This document shows positions 45,255 to 55,841 of a stretch of DNA of 64,000 nt, in pieces. Source of the stretch: Methylocystis sp. L43 (GTDB taxonomy: Bacteria > Pseudomonadota > Alphaproteobacteria > Rhizobiales > Beijerinckiaceae); contig NZ_JADNRA010000036.1 in NCBI RefSeq assembly GCF_015709525.1, positions 310,001 to 374,000 of the forward strand. The letters run 5' to 3'. The position numbers and the translations under genes were made by a program. Within the stretch, counting starts at the first letter, position 1; the number at the start of each line of letters is the position of its first letter. The notes below the pieces were generated by a model. The model saw only the letters and a program-made list of their open reading frames with translations, was not told where the DNA came from and searched no databases.

Positions 45255-47489
45255 CTATTCCGCGGCGTCGTCGACCGACTCCTCGTTCTTCGTCAAGCGC
45301 CGCGGGGCCGAAGCGCGCAACGCCCCGCCGCGGCCGGAAAGACTTGGATTGTCCAGGAAATAATCTTGCGCGCTGAAGCGCTTTTCGCCTTCCAGCGGCG
45401 TTATGCGCCGGCTCGAACCGTCGTCGAGAATTTGCCAACTCTGAACATTGTCGAGCAGATTGGCGAGCAGCACCTGTTCCAGAATTTGTTCGTGCAGCGT
45501 CTCGTTCATGATCGGGAACAGCGTTTCAACACGCCGATCGAGATTGCGCGGCATCAGGTCAGCCGAGGAGATATAGACCGCCGCCTTGTTGTGCGGCAGA
45601 CCGTGACCGTCGGCGAAAGCGTAAATGCGTGAATGCTCGAGAAAGCGTCCAACGATCGATTTCACGCGAATGTTTTCAGATAGCCCCTTCACGCCGGGCC
45701 GCAGACAGCAGATGCCCCGCACAACGAGGTCGATTTCGACCCCGGCGGCGCTGGCTCGATAAAGCGCGTCGATGATCTCCGGATCGGCGAGCGAGTTGCA
45801 CTTCACCCAGATTCCGGCAGGTCGACCCGCGGCCGCATGCTCCGCCTCGATTCCTATGTGCTCAATCAGCCGCTGCTTCGCCGTGACCGGCGTCACGAAC
45901 ATCCGCTCCAGAGGGGCCAGAACGCCCGAACCGGTGATGTAGTGGAAGATGCGCGCGACATCGCGCCCGACTGCCGCGTCGGCGGTAAAGGTAGACAGAT
46001 CTGTATAAATGCGCGCGGTGATCGGATGATAATTGCCCGTGCCGACGTGGCAATAAGTCGCGACGGCGCCGTGCTCTTCTTCGCGAACGACCATGCAGAG
46101 CTTGGCGTGAGTCTTTAGTTCGGGGAAACCGAAGACCACCTGAACGCCGGCTCGCTCCAAGGTGCGCGCCCAGCGAATATTGGCTTCTTCGTCAAAACGC
46201 GCTTTGAGCTCGACGAGCGCGGTCACCGATTTGCCGTTCTCGGCCGCCTCGATGAGCGCATGAACGATCGGGCTGTCCGACGAGGTCCGATAGAGCGTCT
46301 GCTTGATCGACACGACCCTGGGGTCGCGCGCCGCCTGCTGCAGGAAAGTCACGACGACGTCGAAGGACTCGTAAGGATGATGAACGACGATATCCTTCGC
46401 GCGGATCGCTGCGAAACAGTCTCCGTCGAATTCGCTGACGCGTTCGGGATGGCGCGGCGAAAAAGCTGGAAACTTCAGCTCCGGTCGGTCGACGCCGACG
46501 ATCTGCGAAAGACTGCTCAAACCTAGTTTTTCGCTTTGAACGATCATCCCCCTTGGCGAAACATCAACCTGCGACGCGACAAAATCGCGCAGCGCCAAGG
46601 GCATGGAGGAATTGACTTCAAGACGGATGACGCAGCCTCGCCGGCGTTCTTTGATGGCCGCCTCGAATTCGCGGATGAGATCCTCCGCTTCCTCCGCGAA
46701 TTCGATGTCGAGATCGCGAACGACTCGGAACAGGCCGAGCGCGGCGGTCACGCAACCGGGAAACAGCCGGTTGAGAAATTGTGCGATGACGTCCTCAATG
46801 CGCGCGAAACGCAGCGCGTCATTCGGACCGTCGTCGAGGCGCACGAAGCGCGTCAGCTTTCCCGGAATGCGAACGAGACCCGTGAGGTCGCGCCCATCGT
46901 TCTCCCGAACCAGTTGCGCAGCTAGGGACAATTCCAGATTGGGGATGAAGGGAAAGGGGTGCGACGGGTCGATCGCGATGGGCGTCACCGCGGGAAAAAT
47001 GTGGCGATTGAAGTGAGCGTCGAGTCGGTCAAGATCGGCGCTCGTCCAATCGGCGCGCTCCAGCAGACTGACGCCGACGCCTTCGAGTTGCTCGCGCAAC
47101 AATCGCCAGGTCGCTTCCTGGTCGCGGCTCATTTTATCGGTCGACTCGAAAATGCGGGCGAGCAGCTCGGACGGCGTCAAACCATCCATTCCCGGCGTCT
47201 GGCCGCGCTCAATTTGCTCGATGACGCCCGACACTCGGACCATGAAAAATTCGTCGAGATTGCTCGCCGAGATCGCCAAAAACCTCAGCCGCTCGAGCAG
47301 CGGGTGAGATTCGTTGGACGCCTCTTCGAGAACGCGTCGATTGAAGGCAAGCCAGGACAATTCGCGATTGACAAAACGCCCTGGATCATTCGACGCCGTC
47401 GCATCTGGGACGGCGGGCCCCGGCCGGCGGCGCGTTTCCCCTGGCCGTCTGAGGGCGGTTCTCGAAGACACTCTGGAAACTCTCAACAA
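45255..47489 (-). CDS. ppk1: Polyphosphate kinase
   Basis: 744 residues, normal for PPK1. N-domain start [20 protein letters not shown] and [12 protein letters not shown]; head domain; catalytic C1/C2 domains with [20 protein letters not shown], the autophosphorylated His in [15 protein letters not shown], and [20 protein letters not shown]. Start codon uncertain: the TTG at 47489 and a GTG at 47471 are both possible. It makes inorganic polyphosphate from ATP, a storage function in keeping with the PHB-related genes on either side. Confidence 0.95.
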   Translation of the reverse strand: MLRVSRVSSRTALRRPGETRRRPGPAVPDATASNDPGRFVNRELSWLAFNRRVLEEASNESHPLLERLRFLAISASNLDEFFMVRVSGVIEQIERGQTPGMDGLTPSELLARIFESTDKMSRDQEATWRLLREQLEGVGVSLLERADWTSADLDRLDAHFNRHIFPAVTPIAIDPSHPFPFIPNLELSLAAQLVRENDGRDLTGLVRIPGKLTRFVRLDDGPNDALRFARIEDVIAQFLNRLFPGCVTAALGLFRVVRDLDIEFAEEAEDLIREFEAAIKERRRGCVIRLEVNSSMPLALRDFVASQVDVSPRGMIVQSEKLGLSSLSQIVGVDRPELKFPAFSPRHPERVSEFDGDCFAAIRAKDIVVHHPYESFDVVVTFLQQAARDPRVVSIKQTLYRTSSDSPIVHALIEAAENGKSVTALVELKARFDEEANIRWARTLERAGVQVVFGFPELKTHAKLCMVVREEEHGAVATYCHVGTGNYHPITARIYTDLSTFTADAAVGRDVARIFHYITGSGVLAPLERMFVTPVTAKQRLIEHIGIEAEHAAAGRPAGIWVKCNSLADPEIIDALYRASAAGVEIDLVVRGICCLRPGVKGLSENIRVKSIVGRFLEHSRIYAFADGHGLPHNKAAVYISSADLMPRNLDRRVETLFPIMNETLHEQILEQVLLANLLDNVQSWQILDDGSSRRITPLEGEKRFSAQDYFLDNPSLSGRGGALRASAPRRLTKNEESVDDAAE

Positions 47490-47689
47490 TTGAGCCTCGA
47501 CTGAGGCGGCTGCGCATAAAGCACCATTTCTGCGTGACAGTGCTGCAACAGGTTCGGGAAATGCCGACTCTTGCCGAGGCTTTTCATGTCACGTCACTCT
47601 GACGTTCAAGAAGCGCTTTATGGATGAGCGCTGAAAGTCGGCACGTGCTGCGCTGATCCGCAATTGTCGAGTTCCGGACGGGAGACGAG

Positions 47690-48787
47690 ATGTGCTTTCC
47701 CGGAAAATTGTTGACCGTAATGGGGTTGCTGTTCAGCGCGACCGCATACGCTCAAGAGGCGGGCGGCAGCGGCGGCGCGCCGGACGTCTCGCACAGCCCA
47801 ACCAAGCTGAAGGCGCCGCCGGCTCCGCTGGGCGTGTTTGGCTCGGATATCGGCGCTGTCGGAAAATTTTCGGTGGCGTTTTCCGGCGTCTTCACGGGAC
47901 TCGCGAATTCGAGGATCGGGACAAAAATCGTATCGCCGGAATATATTGTTTCGACCACGCCATGGTTTTTCGACCTCAGGAAGCCCGTCCGGCTTGTCCC
48001 CTCGAGCGTCTTCGCGACCATCCAGTCAATCTCCTTCAATTACGGCGTGGCGGAAAATTTCGGGATCGTCCTGGCGGCGGGGGCAGTGGAAAAAACAGTC
48101 GCCGCGCTGACCTACGCCGCGCCGAGCGGAACGCGTTTTCTCGGTCAAAGCTACGCCACGGTCGCGGGCGTAACGGATCTGGAAGCCGCAGCGGTCTTAC
48201 GCATCTATCGCGACGAGGTTCATCGCGTTCTCATCTCGCTTGGATTGACGTTTCCGACAGGGAGCAATGAATCCCAGTTCAGGCTGCTCCTCAGCGACGG
48301 CGCCTATGGGACAGTGCGCGCCTTCTATTCGATGCAGCCCGGCACGGGGACGTATGATTTTCTTCCCGGCTTCACCTATGGCGGCGTGATCGGACCCTAC
48401 TCATGGGGAATCGCTTATCGCGGACGCTGGCCCTTGGCGCCAAATCCCGAGGGCTACCGTTACGGCGATCTTCACGACTTCCACGGCTGGATCGGATATT
48501 CCTGGATCCCGGAATTGACGACGACGCTGCGCGTGACCGGCACGACCCGAGGCCCTATTCGTGGGTTCGATCCGAAAATCGACGGCAAATCCCAGTCAGC
48601 CAACCCTTTCTTCTACGGCGGGCAGCGCGTCGAACTTTATGGCGGCACGACGATCGCCGGAAGCCTGTTAGGGTTGAACAGGGCCACCTTCGCCATCGAG
48701 GCGGGCGTGCCGATCTATCAAAATCTCAATGGCCCTCAACTGTTTCGTAACTGGCAAGCGATTGTGGCCATGCGCATCAGCCTGTAA
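47690..48787 (+). CDS. Outer-membrane beta-barrel-like protein, unknown function
   Basis: 365 residues with GGGAGACG before the ATG. A signal peptide (LLTVMGLLFSATAYAQ) is followed by alternating amphipathic strands rich in Tyr, Phe and Gly (SFNYGVAENFGIVLAAGAVE; YDFLPGFTYGGVIGPYSWGI) and ends in a strand with IVAMRISL. The pattern resembles transporter-like outer-membrane proteins of the phenol-degradation MetA group. It is divergent from ppk, alone on its strand. Confidence 0.6.
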   Translation: MCFPGKLLTVMGLLFSATAYAQEAGGSGGAPDVSHSPTKLKAPPAPLGVFGSDIGAVGKFSVAFSGVFTGLANSRIGTKIVSPEYIVSTTPWFFDLRKPVRLVPSSVFATIQSISFNYGVAENFGIVLAAGAVEKTVAALTYAAPSGTRFLGQSYATVAGVTDLEAAAVLRIYRDEVHRVLISLGLTFPTGSNESQFRLLLSDGAYGTVRAFYSMQPGTGTYDFLPGFTYGGVIGPYSWGIAYRGRWPLAPNPEGYRYGDLHDFHGWIGYSWIPELTTTLRVTGTTRGPIRGFDPKIDGKSQSANPFFYGGQRVELYGGTTIAGSLLGLNRATFAIEAGVPIYQNLNGPQLFRNWQAIVAMRISL

Positions 48788-48872
48788 CAACAGACTGCTG
48801 CGAAGAAGAATATCGGCTGCAAATTCGACAGTCGCCTTCGCTTGCTTTCTTTTTATCGACCGCGCCGGCCTT

Positions 48873-49655
48873 CTAATGCGCCGTCCAGCCGCCGTCCATG
48901 GCCAGAATTGCTCCCGTGATTGACTGAGCGTCCTCGGAAGCAAGAAATACGGCGAGTGCGGCGACCTGTTCCGACGTGACAAACTCCTTAGTTGGTTGAG
49001 CTTCAAGAAGAACGTCGTGGATAACTTGTTCGCGAGTCATGTTCCGCGCCGCCATTGTCTCTGGAATTTGATGCTCGACGAGCGGCGTCCAGACATAGCC
49101 CGGCGCGATGGCGTTGACGGTGATGTGGTCGCGAGCAAATTCGAGAGCGGCGGTTTTGGTCAAGCCGGCGACGCCATGCTTCGCGGCGACATAAGCGGAT
49201 TTGAAAGGGGACGCTATGGTCGCATGAGCGGAAGCGGTGTTGATGATCCGCCCCCACTGGCGGGTTTTCATTCCAGGCGCAGCAGCGCGGATCGCATGAA
49301 ACGCCGACGACAGGTTGATGGCGATGATCGCGTCCCACTTCTGAATCGGAAAATGCTCAATCGGCTCCACATGCTGGACGCCAGCGTTATTGACCAGAAT
49401 GTCGACCGAACCAAAGGCGCGTTCAGCCTCGGCGATCATCTGCGCAATCTGCGCCGGCGCAGACATGTCCGCCGGCGAGAAGAGCGCCTTGACGGCGAAC
49501 TCCTCCTCGATGCCCTTGCGCTTGTATTCGATTTCGTCGGCATTGCCGAAGCCGTTGATCACGACGTTCGCGCCTTTTTCGGCATAGGCGCGCACAATCG
49601 CCAGTCCGATGCCGCTCGTGGAGCCGGTCACAACCGCTGTCTTGCCTTGGAGCAT
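48873..49655 (-). CDS. bdhA: 3-hydroxybutyrate dehydrogenase
   Basis: 260 residues of the short-chain dehydrogenase fold: AVVTGSTSGIGLAIVRAYAE (cofactor), DILVNNAGVQHVEPIE, catalytic Ser in NTASAHATIASPFKSAYVAAK with Tyr-x3-Lys, and C-terminal ITGAILAMDGGWTAH. QHVEPIEHFP and the HQIPETMAARNM region match D-3-hydroxybutyrate dehydrogenases. It oxidises 3-hydroxybutyrate from PHB to acetoacetate, which the CoA-transferase encoded at 42872-44199 activates. Confidence 0.93.
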   Translation of the reverse strand: MLQGKTAVVTGSTSGIGLAIVRAYAEKGANVVINGFGNADEIEYKRKGIEEEFAVKALFSPADMSAPAQIAQMIAEAERAFGSVDILVNNAGVQHVEPIEHFPIQKWDAIIAINLSSAFHAIRAAAPGMKTRQWGRIINTASAHATIASPFKSAYVAAKHGVAGLTKTAALEFARDHITVNAIAPGYVWTPLVEHQIPETMAARNMTREQVIHDVLLEAQPTKEFVTSEQVAALAVFLASEDAQSITGAILAMDGGWTAH

Positions 49656-49822
49656 AATCTTCCTCCGCCGCCCGCCTCCGTCAATGCAGCGGCTGACCGA
49701 TCATCGATATTCGCGCCTCCCGACAAATTCGCAAAGGCAATGTGACAGTTAAGCAAAATGTGGATTCTAAGATGCGTCGCTGAACCAAGACTTTCGGTGA
49801 AGTGATTGAGACAATTACGAAT

Positions 49823-51790
49823 CTAATTCGCCTGTAATCGACTCAGGACGCCGAGGGTCTTCAATTCTCGCACCAGTCGCAGACCCTGTTGTCGGTAGAG
49901 TGGGACAGCTAATTTTGAAGGAAGGCGGTTCATGATGTCTCGCGCCAAGCGGAAATCGCAGCCTGATATTCGTGCGATCGTATTGGCGGCGTCGAAGACA
50001 ACGTCAACGACGTGCGAACGGTCGACTTGCAGATAACACATGGCGGCGATTGGATCGCCATTTTCGACGCGCTTTAAGCCGCCCATCGTCGCGAGGGCCA
50101 CCAGGCGATCATTTGCCTCCAAACGGATATCGTCGCTTGGAATAAGACGAACTTGCTCTCCTCGCCGATGGAGGATCGGCACGATCTCATAACCGTAGGC
50201 GACTTCCGCTAAAAGACGATCTATCAGCGTGTCGCCGGCTGCGATGGCATATTCCGTGACGAAGACTGAGCGCCCCTCGAGATGAAAGGCGCAGTGAATG
50301 TTTTCTCCGAAAGCGGCGGCGGTGATTGCTTCTGCGGCGATCGCATAATCCCCGATCCCCACGGAAGCGGGAATCAGAGAAGCGACGTCTTGTGCAAGTC
50401 GGTGGTCGAAGGCCCGAAAGATCAGGACGCAGTTCGCATTGAGGGACCTGACGATAAGACTGGCCTCCAGATTGGCGATTTCGTCGTCAGTAACGACAAT
50501 GACGCTCTCGGCTGTTGCGACATTCGCCTGCTGCATGGTGTCGCGGAACGAGCCGACAAGTATCGGGACGTCCGGCAGCACCTCCTCGCCGATTGGTTGC
50601 TCAGAAAGTCCCACCACTGGATGCATCCAGTCCTTAAGGATGGCCGCAACACGTCGTCCCGTGGCGCTCATGCCGACAATCACCGTATGCCCCGCGTCAG
50701 GCACGCGAGGCCGCCGTCGCGCTATCTGAAGTCGCGCGCTTAGAGTCCGCTCCGTCAAAGTAGCGATCAGAATGCCCAGGAACACGGCGCTCGAGATTGT
50801 CGCGAGCACGGAGAAGAGGTAAAGCCGTGAAGAAATCGGAAAGGGCACACGTAGAGCGCCAAACACGTTGTCAAAGCCGCCGAACGCCAAGACGACCGAA
50901 ACGTTGAACGCATCGAACCAGCCAATTCCCGGGTTTTCGATACGATAAAAGACTGTGCCGGCGAAGATGAGCAAGGCGACGATGGCAGCCGACGCCAGCG
51001 CCGCCCGGGGAACGCCTGCGCTAAACGGAAGCCGCCTCAAGTTGGCAAAGAAGTCCGCAAACCGCGTGGACACAGGATGCTGGGCGGTCTTGCTGCGACC
51101 ACGCCATGGGGCTTGGGAGACTGCAGATATGTCCTCTAAATAGACCAATGTGTCGCCTTCGCGGAGCACATCATCCGGGATCCAGGAAGCAAATATCGGC
51201 GCCGCTTCTTCCGCTTGCCTGGCATGACTGAGAATCCGCCGGGATGAAGTGCTCAGCTCGTAAAGAAATCGGCCCTTCCATCTATCGTCTCTTCTAATTT
51301 GTATCCGCGTCAGCCGCATCTTTTCCCCCGCCACCTCAAAAAGCCCCTGAGGAGAAGCGAGGGCGAAAGCGTTTGCCAGAAACTGCGTCGGTTCGAACGC
51401 GAATAGATTCCCAATATTTTGTTGAAGAAGGGAGCCAAGCGCGCCCTGCGCCGACCGGATGATCAGGCGCACGTTGGGATTGAGCGATCGGGCCGCAAAT
51501 GCAGCCATGATGTTGGCTCGCTCATTCTCCGTAACCATGAGCGCCGCGCGGCAATGAACGATGCCCGCCTGCTCCAGTATTTCGGCTCGACAGCAGTCGC
51601 CGACGATCAGTCTTTCCAGGAGATCAACCGAGCCGGGGTCCTCCTGGGAGAGCGAAGCGGCGCTGTCCACGCCGATGACCTTCACATCGAATTGACGTAG
51701 AAGACGGATGCATTGCCGGCCGACATCGCCAAGCCCGCAAATTAGGAAGGGAGCGGAGCCGCCGTTTTGACGCGCATCTGAGGACATCAT
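49823..51790 (-). CDS. Dual-RCK ion-channel-like protein
   Basis: 655 residues from the ATG at 51790. Order: an N-terminal RCK/TrkA-N domain (PFLICGLGDVGRQCIRLLRQ; DCCRAEILEQAG), a TrkA-C-like stretch, two transmembrane helices (ALASAAIVALLIFAGTVFYR; LYLFSVLATISSAVFLGILI) around a pore loop FNVSVVLAFGGFDNVFG, a second TrkA-N domain (HTVIVGMSATGRRVAAILKD) and two TrkA-C-like regions. The pore loop lacks the usual TVGYG filter of potassium channels. RCK before and after a two-helix pore is unusual. Ion selectivity is unknown. Confidence 0.75.
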   Translation of the reverse strand: MMSSDARQNGGSAPFLICGLGDVGRQCIRLLRQFDVKVIGVDSAASLSQEDPGSVDLLERLIVGDCCRAEILEQAGIVHCRAALMVTENERANIMAAFAARSLNPNVRLIIRSAQGALGSLLQQNIGNLFAFEPTQFLANAFALASPQGLFEVAGEKMRLTRIQIRRDDRWKGRFLYELSTSSRRILSHARQAEEAAPIFASWIPDDVLREGDTLVYLEDISAVSQAPWRGRSKTAQHPVSTRFADFFANLRRLPFSAGVPRAALASAAIVALLIFAGTVFYRIENPGIGWFDAFNVSVVLAFGGFDNVFGALRVPFPISSRLYLFSVLATISSAVFLGILIATLTERTLSARLQIARRRPRVPDAGHTVIVGMSATGRRVAAILKDWMHPVVGLSEQPIGEEVLPDVPILVGSFRDTMQQANVATAESVIVVTDDEIANLEASLIVRSLNANCVLIFRAFDHRLAQDVASLIPASVGIGDYAIAAEAITAAAFGENIHCAFHLEGRSVFVTEYAIAAGDTLIDRLLAEVAYGYEIVPILHRRGEQVRLIPSDDIRLEANDRLVALATMGGLKRVENGDPIAAMCYLQVDRSHVVDVVFDAANTIARISGCDFRLARDIMNRLPSKLAVPLYRQQGLRLVRELKTLGVLSRLQAN

Positions 51791-52207
51791 CGTTTCTTCG
51801 AAAACAAATTCGCGCCGGGCGCCGTTCGTAGATCCGCGGCAATGACGTGACGACGCGTAAAGGAGTCGCTTCGCGCGTCTATTGTCCGGTCGCTTGAGGC
51901 CGTCAGATGACAACTTGATGAAACCGCGCTCTGAATGACGCCGCGCTCTGCGCGGAGAGCGAGGGAGTCACCGCTTTGTCACTTGACCCCGCAACAATAA
52001 CTTCTGACACGGGATCTGAGGCCTTCCCGTCGGAAGATTGTCCTCCCGAGAAGGGGCGCAGTCGCTTGTCATCAGGGCTAGGATCAAGCACGCGACTTGC
52101 ACCTGTCGTCGAGCGCCCGAATCTCGGAACGGCTCTCTAAGGAGCCACGCCGAACCGCCTCCCGACAGTTGCGCTCGCCTTCGTCCGCTTACAGGAGAAC
52201 TCGGGCG
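51791..52207. other. Divergent intergenic region
   Basis: About 415 bases between the channel gene and the second DUF3141 gene, which point away from each other. It should hold both promoters. A GCGCTCTG/GCGCTCTGCGCGGAGAGC cluster near 51930 forms a small GC-rich hairpin; no other signal was recognised. Confidence 0.45.
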
Positions 52208-54562
52208 ATGACGCCGCTTTTCAGTCTTCAGAACGCTCCAAAACGCTCAATCGAGGATCAGAAAGTCGCCGCAACAGCGCTGCAGCGCGTCATGACCGGC
52301 TACGCTCGGCGAATGGAGAAGATGGCGAGCGACCACGGCGGGCGCCTAGAGCAGCTTTGGGAAGAGGCCAAGGCGATACAGACCGAATTGAGTAAGCGCC
52401 AAGAGGCGGGCGATCTTTATAGAGCCGCATATGATTACGCTGTCGACGCCGGGCGACGGACCGTGCTGACGCTAGACACGCTTCGCGAGAGAGGGAACAA
52501 CGACATTGCTCACGAAGCCGCCGGCATGCCCCCTGCTCTCATCTATGACAACGAGGTGGTCGTAGACGGCCGCGACCTGCCGCGGCCGGTGAATTATCTT
52601 CTCTTGAGAATCGTTCCACCCCAGGGCGTCGAAAGCTTGAACTGGAAGCGCCCCTATTTGATCATCGACCCGCGCGCCGGCCACGGCGCTGGAATCGGCG
52701 GCTTCAAGTCTGATAGCCAGGTCGGCGTCGCCCTGCGCGACGGCCATCCGGTCTATTTCCTGGTTTTTCGTCCGCATCCCGAACCGAACCAAACGCTCGC
52801 TGACGTGATGCGGGCCGAGGCGGCGTTTGTGAGCGAAATACGTCGGCGTCACCCTGAAGCTCCCAAGCCGATTATCGTTGGCAACTGTCAGGGCGGTTGG
52901 GCGACGATGATCCTTGCGGCCGCGAATCCGGACATCACCGGACCTTTGGTCATCAATGGCGCGCCGCTGGCCTTCTGGTCGGGCAGGATCGGCGAGAACC
53001 CGATGCGCTACCTTGGCGGGCTTTCTGGAGGAACCTTGCCTACCTTAGTTCTCGCAGACCTAGGATATGGAGAATTCGACGGCGCGCATCTTGTCACCAA
53101 TTTCGAAATGCTCAATCCTGGCCGTAACTATTTCAGCAAATATTACGACCTCTTCGCAAATGTCGACCGTGATCGCGCTACATTTCTGGAATTCGAGCGC
53201 TGGTGGGGCGGATTGCATTTTATGAACGAGCCCGAAATCCGGTGGATCGTCGAACAGCTCTTCATCGGGAACCGTCTCTCGCGCGGAGAGGCGCGAATCG
53301 AGCGAGGGCGCCAGCTCGACGTCAAGGCGATCCGATCGCCGATCATTGTTTTCACCAGCCGGGGCGACAATATCACCCCTCCCCAGCAGGCGCTCAACTG
53401 GATCGTCGACACCTATGCGGACGAGCATGAGATCAAGATCCGCGGTCAGCGCATCATCTACATGGTGCATGAGACCACGGGGCATCTCGGCATTTTCGTC
53501 TCCTCCACGATCGCCAAAAAGGAGCACTCGGAAGTCGCCTCGACGATGAAAACCATCGAGGCGCTGTCGCCCGGGCTCTATGAAATGAAGATCGACGAGC
53601 AGATTGGCGAAGGATTGGATGCGCGCTTCCTCGTGAGCTTCGAGGAGCGCACGATTAGCGACGTGCTCGCGTTCGACGATGAAGACCGATCTGACGAAAT
53701 CGGCTTTGCTGCGGTTGCGCGCCTATCCGAATTGAGCGTCGAGCTTTATGATCTCGTCTTGCGTCCGTTCGTGCAAACAATGGTGACGCCGCTTACCGCT
53801 AAAATGATCAAGTCGACGCATCCCGCCCGGGCTCAGCGCCTCATTTTCACCGATCAAAATCCCCTAATGCAGCCGGTTTGTGAAATCGCAGCGCGCATTT
53901 CGAAGGATTGCGAACCTTTGGATCCGAGCCATCCGTTCCTCGCACTTGAGAGGTGGTGGGCCTCGAGCGTCTTGCAGACCATAGATTTTATGCGCGACTT
54001 CCGCGACGCGGCCTACGAAGCGATCTTTCTTTCAACCTACGGCTCGCCCTTGATGACTTGGATCGGCGCTCCCCATGCTTTCGAGCGGACGCGCAAGGAT
54101 CCGAAGGATCTTCGGTGGCTGCCCGAGGTGCAAGCCATTCTAGTGGGCATTGATCGCGGGGGCTTCGAGGAGGCTGTAATCCGCATGCTGATCCTTCTTG
54201 CCGAGGCGCGTGGCTCCGTCCGCCGCGATCGGCTCCAACGATCGGCGCACGTTCTAACCAACGATGAGCCTTTCGCCTCGCTTGGGACGGAGCGCCGTGC
54301 CGCGCTCATCCGAGAGCAATCAATCATCGCCGAGTTCGAACCCGATCGCGCCATAGAGACACTGCCGGATCTCATACCCGAAAGCCGGCGCCAGGACGCG
54401 ATAGACGTCGTGGAATACATAGCGGGCTCTGTAGATGATATGGAGCCGTACACGGTTCGCATGCTTCAGCGCTTCCGCGTGGCCCTGGGGCTTCCGCGGA
54501 TCGCACTTTCTGTCGCAACACGAGATCCGCTCATTGCATCCATCACCACGCCCACGTCCTAA
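52208..54562 (+). CDS. DUF3141 protein, second copy
   Basis: 784 residues from an ATG at 52208 with AGGAGA upstream. Clearly paralogous to the protein at 40441, with near-identical blocks IIDPRAGHGAGIGGFKSDSQ and IIVGNCQGGWATMILAA (Cys in the G-x-C-x-G box), the Asp in FTSRGDNITPPQQALNW and His in MVHETTGHLGIFVS. The N-terminal 100 residues and much of the C-terminal third differ. No partner gene follows it. The duplication may reflect different chain-length or growth conditions. Confidence 0.88.
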   Translation: MTPLFSLQNAPKRSIEDQKVAATALQRVMTGYARRMEKMASDHGGRLEQLWEEAKAIQTELSKRQEAGDLYRAAYDYAVDAGRRTVLTLDTLRERGNNDIAHEAAGMPPALIYDNEVVVDGRDLPRPVNYLLLRIVPPQGVESLNWKRPYLIIDPRAGHGAGIGGFKSDSQVGVALRDGHPVYFLVFRPHPEPNQTLADVMRAEAAFVSEIRRRHPEAPKPIIVGNCQGGWATMILAAANPDITGPLVINGAPLAFWSGRIGENPMRYLGGLSGGTLPTLVLADLGYGEFDGAHLVTNFEMLNPGRNYFSKYYDLFANVDRDRATFLEFERWWGGLHFMNEPEIRWIVEQLFIGNRLSRGEARIERGRQLDVKAIRSPIIVFTSRGDNITPPQQALNWIVDTYADEHEIKIRGQRIIYMVHETTGHLGIFVSSTIAKKEHSEVASTMKTIEALSPGLYEMKIDEQIGEGLDARFLVSFEERTISDVLAFDDEDRSDEIGFAAVARLSELSVELYDLVLRPFVQTMVTPLTAKMIKSTHPARAQRLIFTDQNPLMQPVCEIAARISKDCEPLDPSHPFLALERWWASSVLQTIDFMRDFRDAAYEAIFLSTYGSPLMTWIGAPHAFERTRKDPKDLRWLPEVQAILVGIDRGGFEEAVIRMLILLAEARGSVRRDRLQRSAHVLTNDEPFASLGTERRAALIREQSIIAEFEPDRAIETLPDLIPESRRQDAIDVVEYIAGSVDDMEPYTVRMLQRFRVALGLPRIALSVATRDPLIASITTPTS

Positions 54563-54781
54563 CTTGTCTCGTAGCGAGAGATAGCGAAGACGCGCTCGTC
54601 AAGCTGATGCGCTTTTTCACCGCGAAGCCTTTCATCTCACGAAGTTAAAAAAAGTCTGGCGCCGCCGCGCGCGACTCTGCGCGTTCCGAGCTCCGCTGAT
54701 GCTTCCTTGTCATATTTAAATGCTTTTTGCCCCGAAGGCCCTCAGCAGACCGCAGGCGCCCGAGGGAATAAGGCTTCCTAG

Positions 54782-55825
54782 ATGCGTGTTGGCGTCATGG
54801 TCTGGCTTGGCTTTGTCGTCGTGAAGCCTTTCCTCACGCCCCTGGTGTGGGCCGCCATTCTCGCGTACGTCACCGGTCCATATCACGCGAGAATCCGACG
54901 CGTCTGCGGAAGTCGGCCTTCCCTCGCTGCAACGATTGCGACGCTCGTCCTTATGGTGGTTCTGGTCGTGCCAGTTTCGTTTCTCTTGATCCGATTGCAA
55001 AGCGAACTCGCCGACGCCTACAGGGACATGTCGACGAAATTCGCCAGCCAACCGCTTGTCTTGCCTAAAGCAGTCACCAACATCCTCATCCTTGGCCCTG
55101 CTCTCGATGAGGCGGTGACCCAAGTGTGGAACGATCCAGAGCTTCGGAAACAGCAGGTGAAAGAGTGGTTGGAGCCCTGGGTGCGGGAACTTGCCGGGAT
55201 AATCGGACAAGTGGGGCGCACATTCGCGCAACTTGCCATCATGACGGTTACCCTGTTCTTCTTCTATCGAGACGGAGATCGGGTGTTGGACCAGGTTCGC
55301 GGAGGATTGCGCAAAGTCGCAGGCGAGACGGCGGATCAATATTTCAAAGCCGTAGGAGATACGACGCAAGCCGTGGTTTTCGGACTGATTGTCAGCGCCT
55401 TGGCGCAGGGCCTCATTGCCGGTATGGGCTACGCGTTTATCGGCGTTGGACCGCCAATTCTGTTAGGCGCGCTCACGGCTGTAACGGCCTTGGTGCCATT
55501 CTTGGGCACTGTGGCGGTCTGGGGACCGATCGGTTTATGGCTCCCTATCTCCGATAGGATTGCCACTGGCTTCGCGTTGCTGGCGTGGGGGACTTTCATC
55601 GTGAACCCGACAGACAATATTTTGAAGCCGCTATTGATCAGCAACGCGACGGACGTTCCACTCGTGATTGTCCTCTTCGGCGTAATGGGCGGGTTGCTCG
55701 TGTTCGGACTGGTCGGACTATTTCTCGGCCCGCTCATTCTTGCCGTCCTTTTTGCAATTTGGCGCCGATGGTTGGCGGAGGACGGCGATAGAAGTCGAAG
55801 CTCCGGATTAGGCTCGAAGCAGTAG
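54782..55825 (+). CDS. AI-2E family transporter (PerM-like)
   Basis: 347 residues. Hydrophobic segments at the N-terminus (VMVWLGFVVVKPFLTPLVWA; LAATIATLVLMVVLVVPVSF), a helical extracytoplasmic region with Trp and Pro, and a C-terminal membrane half (LTAVTALVPFLGTVAVWGPI; GTFIVNPTDNILKPLLISNA; VLFGVMGGLLVFGLVGLFLG). The NPTDNILKP block and the closing GLFLGP motif are family signatures. These exporters handle varied small molecules, including Na+/H+ exchange in some members. Confidence 0.9.
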   Translation: MRVGVMVWLGFVVVKPFLTPLVWAAILAYVTGPYHARIRRVCGSRPSLAATIATLVLMVVLVVPVSFLLIRLQSELADAYRDMSTKFASQPLVLPKAVTNILILGPALDEAVTQVWNDPELRKQQVKEWLEPWVRELAGIIGQVGRTFAQLAIMTVTLFFFYRDGDRVLDQVRGGLRKVAGETADQYFKAVGDTTQAVVFGLIVSALAQGLIAGMGYAFIGVGPPILLGALTAVTALVPFLGTVAVWGPIGLWLPISDRIATGFALLAWGTFIVNPTDNILKPLLISNATDVPLVIVLFGVMGGLLVFGLVGLFLGPLILAVLFAIWRRWLAEDGDRSRSSGLGSKQ

Positions 55826-55841
55826 AAATTGCCCTCGATGA

